Assembly (NCBI RefSeq): GCF_000202635.1
Contig: NC_015125.1
Location: forward strand, 3,348,001-3,412,000
DNA: 64,000 bases
Origin: Microbacterium testaceum StLB037
Lineage (GTDB): Bacteria > Actinomycetota > Actinomycetes > Actinomycetales > Microbacteriaceae
Direction: 5' to 3'
Part shown: piece after piece, positions 59,551-64,000 of the stretch
Numbering within the stretch: position 1 is the stretch's first letter
Layout: every line of letters begins with the position of its first letter
Made by a program: the position numbers and the translations under genes
Notes under the pieces: generated by a model
The model's database searches: none
What the model was told of the DNA's origin: nothing
The model's input: only the letters and a program-made list of their open reading frames with translations

Positions 59551-59624
59551 TTGCGGGGACAGGATTTGAACCTGCGACCTCTGGGTTATGAGCCCAGCGA
59601 GCTACCGAGCTGCTCCACCCCGCG
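59551..59624 (-). tRNA. Initiator tRNA-Met (anticodon CAT)
   Basis: The 74-base minus-strand gene folds into a cloverleaf: acceptor CGCGGGG with CCCCGCA, giving the C1-A72 mismatch typical of initiator tRNA; anticodon stem CTGGG/CCCAG with loop CTCATAA; T-arm GCAGGTTCAAATCCTGT. The three G-C pairs next to the anticodon loop also mark tRNA-fMet. CCA is not encoded. Anticodon at 59588-59590. Confidence 0.93.
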
Positions 59625-59636
59625 GCACAAGAGAAA

Positions 59637-59665
59637 ACATTACGCGGAGATGAACGTCGACGCAA
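59637..59665 (-). promoter_or_regulatory. Promoter of the initiator tRNA gene
   Basis: On the minus strand TTGCGT (59660-59665) and TAATGT (59637-59642) are separated by exactly 17 bases, and the expected start lies about six bases ahead of the tRNA 5' end. Confidence 0.65.
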
Positions 59666-59707
59666 ATCCGCACGTGCCGCCCGGGAGTGTCGCGCGACAA
59701 TGTCCCG

Positions 59708-60205
59708 GTGAGCAGCAACATCGACGATCGCGACGACGGCAGGCCCGAGACCCCCGCGCAACGCGCGGACCGCAACTGGACCGACGTCCTGCAGGAACTT
59801 CGCGTCCTGCAGACCGGCACGCAGATCCTCACCGGCTTCCTGCTCGCCCTGGCGTTCCAGCCGGCCTTCGCCGACCTCGAGGCCGACTGGCGCGCGTTCT
59901 ATCTCGCTCTCGTGGCGCTGTCCGCGCTGAGCGCCGTCGTGGCCCTCGCGCCGGTCGCCCTGCACCGCGCCGTGTTCCAGCGCGGCATCAAGCCATCGGT
60001 GGTGGGGTTCGGCCACCGATGCTTGCGCGCGGCCCTGGCGCTCGTCTCCCTCTTGCTCATCGGCGTCGTCGTCTTCGTCTTCGGCGTCGTCGTGGGGGTC
60101 GGCGGGGCGGTGGCCGGCGGGGTCGTCCTGGCTGCGGCGATCCTCGTACTCTGGGTGGTGGTGCCACTCATGTTGCGCCGTCGCGGGCGAAGGGATGACG
60201 CGTGA
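59708..60205 (+). CDS. DUF6328 family membrane protein
   Basis: The 165-residue protein has a charged N-terminus, then the conserved WTDVLQELRVLQTGTQILTGFLL and AFQPAF stretch, and four hydrophobic helices. This is the DUF6328 family of actinobacteria; function unknown. GTG 59708 is favoured by a GACAAT box six bases upstream; GTG 59687 is possible. The stop overlaps the start of the hydrolase gene (GTGA). Confidence 0.8.
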   Translation: MSSNIDDRDDGRPETPAQRADRNWTDVLQELRVLQTGTQILTGFLLALAFQPAFADLEADWRAFYLALVALSALSAVVALAPVALHRAVFQRGIKPSVVGFGHRCLRAALALVSLLLIGVVVFVFGVVVGVGGAVAGGVVLAAAILVLWVVVPLMLRRRGRRDDA

Positions 60206-61008
60206 CAGATCACGGATTCGGCTTGGCCGTCGCGCAGTTCGCGCCGACCGCCTCGCGGGCGGTCAATCTCTCGGCGATCGCGGAGGCGGTCGAGACCGCC
60301 GTCGCACGTGGCGCCCGGGTCATCGTCTTCCCGGAGTACTCGAGCTACTTCGTGGACCCCTTCGACGACACGCTCACCGAGAACGCCGAAGACCTGGACG
60401 GCCCCTTCACCGCAGCCCTGCGGTCCCTCGCCGCGGAGCGGGACGTCGTCATCGTCGCGGGGCTGCTCGAGCGCGCCGACGACGGCCGCCGCGTCCGAAA
60501 CACGGTCGTGGCGGTCGCGGGGGATGGCATCCGGGCCGTCTATCGCAAGCTCCACCTCTACGACGCGTTCGGCCAGCGCGAGTCGGACTGGGTGGCGCCC
60601 GGAGAGATCGCTCCGCCCGAGACGTTCGAGGTCGACGGTCTGCGCTTCGGTCTGATGACCTGTTACGACCTGCGATTCCCCGAGGTCGGGCGTACCCTCG
60701 CCGACGCCCACGTCGACGTCGTCCTGGTCCCGGCCGAATGGGTGCGCGGACCGCTCAAGGAGCATCACTGGCGAACGCTGCTCCAGGCGCGCGCGATCGA
60801 GAACACCGTCTTCCTCGCCGGTGCCGACCACCCGCCGCCGCTCGGCGTCGGACACTCGATGATCGTCGACCCGCAGGGCGTGGTCCTCGCCGCGGTGGGC
60901 ACGACGACCGACGTCGCCGTCGCCCACATCGATCCGGATGCCATCGCCCGCGTACGACGGGTGAATCCGGCGCTCGAACTCCGCCGGTATCGGGTGACGC
61001 CGCGCTGA
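60202..61008 (+). CDS. Carbon-nitrogen hydrolase (nitrilase superfamily amidase)
   Basis: The 268-residue protein has the Glu-Lys-Cys triad of the superfamily: FPEYSSYF (Glu), YRKLHLYDAFG (Lys) and TCYDLRFPE (Cys). It fits the Nit2/omega-amidase-like branch (ELVAPGE-type and RALENT-type blocks are seen as WVAPGEIA and QARAIENTVFLAG). The reaction is probably hydrolysis of a small amide such as a deaminated glutathione or omega-amide; not certain. GTG start overlaps the DUF6328 stop. Confidence 0.9.
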   Translation: MTDHGFGLAVAQFAPTASRAVNLSAIAEAVETAVARGARVIVFPEYSSYFVDPFDDTLTENAEDLDGPFTAALRSLAAERDVVIVAGLLERADDGRRVRNTVVAVAGDGIRAVYRKLHLYDAFGQRESDWVAPGEIAPPETFEVDGLRFGLMTCYDLRFPEVGRTLADAHVDVVLVPAEWVRGPLKEHHWRTLLQARAIENTVFLAGADHPPPLGVGHSMIVDPQGVVLAAVGTTTDVAVAHIDPDAIARVRRVNPALELRRYRVTPR

Positions 61009-61023
61009 AAGCAGGCTGAGTGC

Positions 61024-61347
61024 ATGCGTCGATCGGACCCCGAACCCGCGGAGATGACGCAAGCTGGAGGGATGACCGGTCTCGCATTCGACTACCCCTG
61101 GATGACGTACATGGGGGAATTCGGGGCGAACCTGCGCAGGGCTCGGCTGGATGCGGGCCTGACGCAGGAAGATGTCGCCGTGTCCGCGCGCATCTCGCTC
61201 TTCACGTATCAGAAGCTCGAGAAGGGGGAGTCCAATCCCGGTACGCCGGCCAATCCCCGCCTGCAGACGCTCCTGGCCCTCTCGGCCGTCCTCGGCGTGT
61301 CGATCGAGGATCTCGTGCCCGACCTGGACCGCCCGCGCGAGAGCTAG
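61024..61347 (+). CDS. XRE-family helix-turn-helix regulator
   Basis: The 107-residue frame contains a Cro/C1-type HTH (about 35-95): FGANLRRARLDAGLTQEDVAVSARIS, TYQKLEKGES, LLALSAVLGVSIEDLVPDL. The start is uncertain: ATG 61024 gives the longest form, ATG 61072 and ATG 61102 are possible and would remove a probably unstructured N-terminus; GGAGGG stands too close to 61072 to decide. Targets unknown. Confidence 0.75.
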   Translation: MRRSDPEPAEMTQAGGMTGLAFDYPWMTYMGEFGANLRRARLDAGLTQEDVAVSARISLFTYQKLEKGESNPGTPANPRLQTLLALSAVLGVSIEDLVPDLDRPRES

Positions 61348-61356
61348 AGCGAGCTC

Positions 61357-61686
61357 TCAGGGCGCGCCGTCGAGGAGTGCGGTCACCGCGCGTACAAGCC
61401 GCTTCGTCGTCTCGATGCTGAGGACCGTGGACTGCCGCGAGAACTGATCCGAACCGAACCAGACCCAGGTCTCGCCGCGGCTCTGCTCCAGCCCGATCGT
61501 GATCTCGGTGACGCCGATCGCGTGGATGTCGCCGTGCGGATGCAGGCTTCGCTCGACGCCGGGGATGGTGAGACCCTCACTGCGATGCGCGACGTCCGCC
61601 CCGGTGGATGGGTCGTGGTCGCCGACGCACCACGCGGGACAGGATGACGGCAACGGCAGGGCGCGAGGCGACTCGGACGAGCTCAT
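61357..61686 (-). CDS. Small CPAWC protein (DUF6907-like)
   Basis: The 109-residue protein begins with a Ser/Pro-rich segment and the block SSCPAWCVGDHDP, which together with a following His (VAHRSEG) could bind a metal, then a beta-rich part (HAIGVTEITIGLEQS, WVWFGSDQ). It resembles the actinobacterial DUF6907 proteins; the assignment is tentative. On its strand TATGGT at 61726-61731 is a -10 candidate. It ends nine bases from the convergent XRE gene. Confidence 0.68.
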   Translation of the reverse strand: MSSSESPRALPLPSSCPAWCVGDHDPSTGADVAHRSEGLTIPGVERSLHPHGDIHAIGVTEITIGLEQSRGETWVWFGSDQFSRQSTVLSIETTKRLVRAVTALLDGAP

Positions 61687-61813
61687 GGGTGTCTTCTTCG
61701 TGACGATCGGGCAGAGACACCGCTGACCATAGGACGCAGGGCATCTCGATCGCGGGGGCGCGGGCCACCCATTCCGGTGGATCGTCGGGTCGGGCGATGC
61801 CGAAGCGCTCCCG

Positions 61814-62050
61814 TCAGGGCAACTCGGACGAGGGGTGGATCCGTTGCACGTAGCGGATCAGCGAGATCGAGCGGGAGGAGCGCCACCCCGAGCGGGTCAG
61901 GGCCATCGTGTACCCCTCCGCCCGCAGCTGCATGGCGGTCTCCGGGGTGAGGAAGGTCTTCTGCGGCACCTTCGTCCACTTGAGGGAGGTTCCGTACACG
62001 TGGGTGATGCGCGGGGGACGCGCGTCGAGGGTGTGGCGCGGGCGTGGCAT
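61814..62050 (-). CDS. Hypothetical small protein (78 residues)
   Basis: The frame starts at ATG 62050 with GGGGAG five bases upstream and encodes a basic 78-residue protein (MPRPRHTLDARPPRITHVYG, later TFLTPETAMQLRAEGYTMAL and SISLIRYVQRIHP). The codon third positions are GC-rich as in neighbours. I do not recognise it. TAGCCT at 62115-62120 on the same strand may be its -10 box, and CCATG-CATA-CATGG (62123-62136) a small palindrome just upstream. Confidence 0.55.
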   Translation of the reverse strand: MPRPRHTLDARPPRITHVYGTSLKWTKVPQKTFLTPETAMQLRAEGYTMALTRSGWRSSRSISLIRYVQRIHPSSELP

Positions 62051-62188
62051 GGAACTCCCCGGGAAACGGGCGACGGGAGTCGCGGGCGCGATCGCCGGCA
62101 TGCGATCACCGGTGAGGCTACACCATGCATACATGGCATGCCTGCACGATGTCGTAACCGGGTGCGACCGCCCTCGGCGCGCGTCCCG

Positions 62189-63394
62189 TCAGCTGCGAGA
62201 CGTGCCCGCGAGGCGCTCCGCCGCCTCCGCCAGCACCTCGACGCGCTTGCACGCGGCGAAGCGCACGAGCGTGGCGTAACGGTGCCGGTGCCCGGGGGAG
62301 ACGAAGGCGGTGAGAGGGATGCCGACGACCCCGGCGCGGGCGGGGAGCTCGCGGCAGAACGCGTCCGCGTCCGTGGCACCGAGCGGGGCGGCATCCACGA
62401 CGGTGAAGTACGACCCGCTCGGCGTCGACACGTCGAAACCGGCCGCACGCAGGCCCGTGCCCAGCACCTTCGCCTTCGCGGCCATGGTCGCCGCGACCGA
62501 GGAGAAGAACGCGTCCGGCAGACGCAGCCCCGCGGCGATGGCGGGCTGGAACGGCGAGCCTCCGACGTAGGTGAGGAACTGCTTCACGGCGAGGACCGCG
62601 GTGACGAGCTCGGCCGGACCCGTCACCCACCCCGTCTTCCACCCGGTGAGCGAGAACGTCTTGCCGGCCGACGAGATCGACAGCGTCCGCTCGGCGGCTC
62701 CGGGGAGGGTCGCGATCGGCACGTGCGGCCCGTCGAAGACGAGGTGTTCGTAGACCTCGTCGGTGACGATCAGCGCGTCGTGCCGGTGAGCGAGGCGCAC
62801 GACCTCGTCGAGGACCTCGCGCGAGAACACCGTGCCGGTGGGATTGTGGGGATCATTGACCAGGATGACGCGAGTGCGATCCGTGACGGCGGATGCCAGG
62901 TCCTCGAGGTCGGGCTGGAAGTCGGGCCAGCGCAGCGGGACGCCGACGAGCCGCGCTCCGGCCAGGGCGACGCTCGCCGCGTAAGAGTCGTAATAGGGCT
63001 CGAACACGACGACCTCGTCGTCCGGGCCGTCGATGAGGGCGAGCAGCGTCGAGGCCAACGCCTCCGTCGCGCCCACGGTCACCAGCACCTCGCGGGCGGG
63101 ATCGAGCTCGAGACCGTAGAAGCGCTTCTGGTGCTCCGCGATCGCGGTGAGCAGTTCGGGGAAGCCGCGGCCGGGGGCGTACTGGTTCACGCCGTCCGCG
63201 ATCGCGCGCCGCGCCGCCTCGAGGACGACCTCGGGTCCGTCCTCATCGGGGAAACCCTGGCCGAGGTTGATCGCGCCGGTCGAGGTCGCCAGCGCCGTCA
63301 TCTCGGCGAAGATCGTGGGGACGGCTCGACCGTCGGTGCCGAGGAGACCGGCTCCTCGGGCGGTGCGCTGCCAGGCGCCGGGGATGGTGTTCAT
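62189..63394 (-). CDS. Class I/II PLP-dependent aminotransferase (Rv0858c/DapC- or KAT-like)
   Basis: The 401-residue protein is a fold-type I aminotransferase of the subgroup INLGQGFPDEDGP, with NQYAPGRGFPELL, NDPHNPTGTVF, VTDEVYEHLVFDG and SSAGKTFSLTGWKTGW holding the PLP Lys, and a C-terminal FAACKR substrate Arg. This subgroup includes kynurenine and methionine aminotransferases and the N-succinyldiaminopimelate aminotransferase of mycobacteria (Rv0858c, from memory). Start ATG 63394; TACGGT at 63445-63450 on its strand may be the -10 box. Confidence 0.87.
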   Translation of the reverse strand: MNTIPGAWQRTARGAGLLGTDGRAVPTIFAEMTALATSTGAINLGQGFPDEDGPEVVLEAARRAIADGVNQYAPGRGFPELLTAIAEHQKRFYGLELDPAREVLVTVGATEALASTLLALIDGPDDEVVVFEPYYDSYAASVALAGARLVGVPLRWPDFQPDLEDLASAVTDRTRVILVNDPHNPTGTVFSREVLDEVVRLAHRHDALIVTDEVYEHLVFDGPHVPIATLPGAAERTLSISSAGKTFSLTGWKTGWVTGPAELVTAVLAVKQFLTYVGGSPFQPAIAAGLRLPDAFFSSVAATMAAKAKVLGTGLRAAGFDVSTPSGSYFTVVDAAPLGATDADAFCRELPARAGVVGIPLTAFVSPGHRHRYATLVRFAACKRVEVLAEAAERLAGTSRS

Positions 63395-63565
63395 CGGGAT
63401 GTGCCTTCGAAAGGATGCGTGGGCCGCACGGCCGGTAGGTTCTCACCGTAGGCCATCGGCCTCGCGGGTCGTTGGTGCGAGACCCATAGAGGCGGCTCAC
63501 CCGCGTCATAGGCAGCACACAGCATCCGGGGTCATCGTTGAAGCGCCTGGAAGAAGGAGCATCAC
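63395..63565. other. Divergent intergenic region between the aminotransferase and the last gene
   Basis: 171 bp with the promoters of both genes. AAGGAG at 63553-63558 belongs to the plus-strand gene. Besides a TACGGT box for the aminotransferase I see no regulatory repeat. Confidence 0.4.
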
Positions 63566-64000
63566 ATGAGCGACAACACGGACAACCGTCCCGAGGGTAA
63601 CGACATCAGCCGGAACAGCGACGCGGCCTCCCAGAACACCGCGCCCACGTCGGCGAACACCGACCACCACGCCGCCGGGAACGCGAGCGACGCCGCCGCG
63701 CCCACCGGCGCCGTCCCGCCGATCCCCACGCGTTCCCCCGCCGCCGCCGCGGCCGCGTGGCCGCCGCCCGCGCACACCCCGGCCGCCGGATCCACCCACG
63801 ACGGGGCCACCCGCCCGCAGGGCTACGCGTCCGCCCCCTCCGGAGCGACCGGCCCCACCGGACACGCCTTCGGTCCCGCCGCCGGCGGTCACGACCCGCG
63901 CGGGCAGCACCCCACGCTGCCCTACCCCGAGTCGGGCACCGCGGCGCAGCCGCGCAAGAAGAGCAACGCTCCGCGCGTCGCGGCCCTGCTCGTGGCCGCG
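63566..64000 (+). CDS. Pro/Ala/Gly-rich N-terminus of a membrane or exported protein, truncated by the window
   Basis: AAGGAG seven bases upstream of ATG 63566 fixes the start. The 145 visible residues are low-complexity: Asn/Asp/Ser-rich (MSDNTDNRPEGNDISRNSD), then Pro/Ala/Gly-rich, then QPRKKSNAPRVAALLVAA, a basic stretch and the beginning of a hydrophobic helix at the edge. Actinobacterial HtrA-type serine proteases often have such a cytoplasmic, disordered head in front of the membrane helix, but the deciding domain is outside the window. Confidence 0.7.
   Translation, partial: MSDNTDNRPEGNDISRNSDAASQNTAPTSANTDHHAAGNASDAAAPTGAVPPIPTRSPAAAAAAWPPPAHTPAAGSTHDGATRPQGYASAPSGATGPTGHAFGPAAGGHDPRGQHPTLPYPESGTAAQPRKKSNAPRVAALLVAA

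Noticed and set aside
61683..61979. 98-codon minus-strand frame overlapping the CPAWC gene and the hypothetical gene
   Set aside because: It overlaps two better-supported frames and lacks a ribosome site.

Overview
The window is high-GC actinobacterial DNA (about 70% GC by eye) and looks like a chromosome segment of a Microbacteriaceae member, most likely Microbacterium. The reasons are GTG/ATG starts with ATGA/GTGA overlaps, TANNNT -10 boxes placed directly in front of start codons, a C50-carotenoid operon with split cyclase genes, AdnAB recombination nuclease genes, and two gene blocks whose order resembles Mycobacterium tuberculosis (from memory: Rv1177-Rv1232c and Rv3211-Rv3193c).

Layout. 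1-445: start of a Tat-exported Ig-like protein cut by the window edge. 0.7-2.7 kb: a small membrane protein, 7Fe ferredoxin and DapC. 2.7-10.8 kb: an iron/siderophore operon on the minus strand (binding lipoprotein, two permeases, ATPase, then two ABC-exporter half-transporters) behind an IdeR/DtxR-type box, with a divergent AraC regulator. 11-13.4 kb: citrate synthase, then a dimethylargininase flanked by two copies of a 63-bp palindromic repeat. 13.4-17 kb: DapD, DapE, a membrane mannosyltransferase-like protein and DUF3117. 17-22.7 kb: O-methyltransferase, TatB, Mrp, DUF1003, an MgtE_N/CBS protein without channel, a YflT-type stress protein and an alpha/beta hydrolase. 22.7-25.2 kb: a three-gene accessory cassette (helical protein with a YxxxD motif, DUF1023-like hydrolase, lipoprotein) with a clear GC drop. 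25.3-30.6 kb: gamma-glutamyltransferase, Xaa-Pro aminopeptidase, EEP-family hydrolase, PHP phosphoesterase.

30.7-50.8 kb: DEAD-box helicase, ferritin-like protein, DUF3107, AdnA, AdnB, an APH-fold protein lacking its catalytic loop, NudC, a UvrD2-type helicase overlapping tail to tail with a cyclodehydratase-like protein, a DUF2342 protein, a PDZ-Lon protease and a UPF0182 membrane protein. A tandem repeat tract follows (50.81-50.99 kb). 51-57.1 kb: the carotenoid operon idi-crtE-crtB-crtI-crtYe-crtYf-crtEb with a divergent MarR regulator and a palindromic operator. 57.1-64 kb: SUMF1-like and SMP-30-like proteins, a TetR regulator, initiator tRNA-Met, DUF6328 protein, a nitrilase-family hydrolase, an XRE regulator, two small proteins, a class I/II aminotransferase, and the start of a Pro/Ala-rich protein cut by the right edge.

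How the parts work together. DapC, DapD and DapE are three consecutive activities of the succinylase branch of lysine/meso-diaminopimelate synthesis. The iron operon imports ferric siderophores and probably also moves a siderophore by an asymmetric ABC heterodimer. The crt genes form a complete path from IPP/DMAPP to a cyclic C50 carotenoid. AdnAB and UvrD2 serve double-strand break repair and DNA unwinding. The most unusual items are the ABC heterodimer with one dead ATP site, the YxxxD/DUF1023/lipoprotein cassette with a mosaic hydrolase gene, the 63-bp palindromic repeat, the catalytic-loop-less APH-fold protein, the 191-bp convergent coding overlap, and the consistent leaderless promoter architecture.
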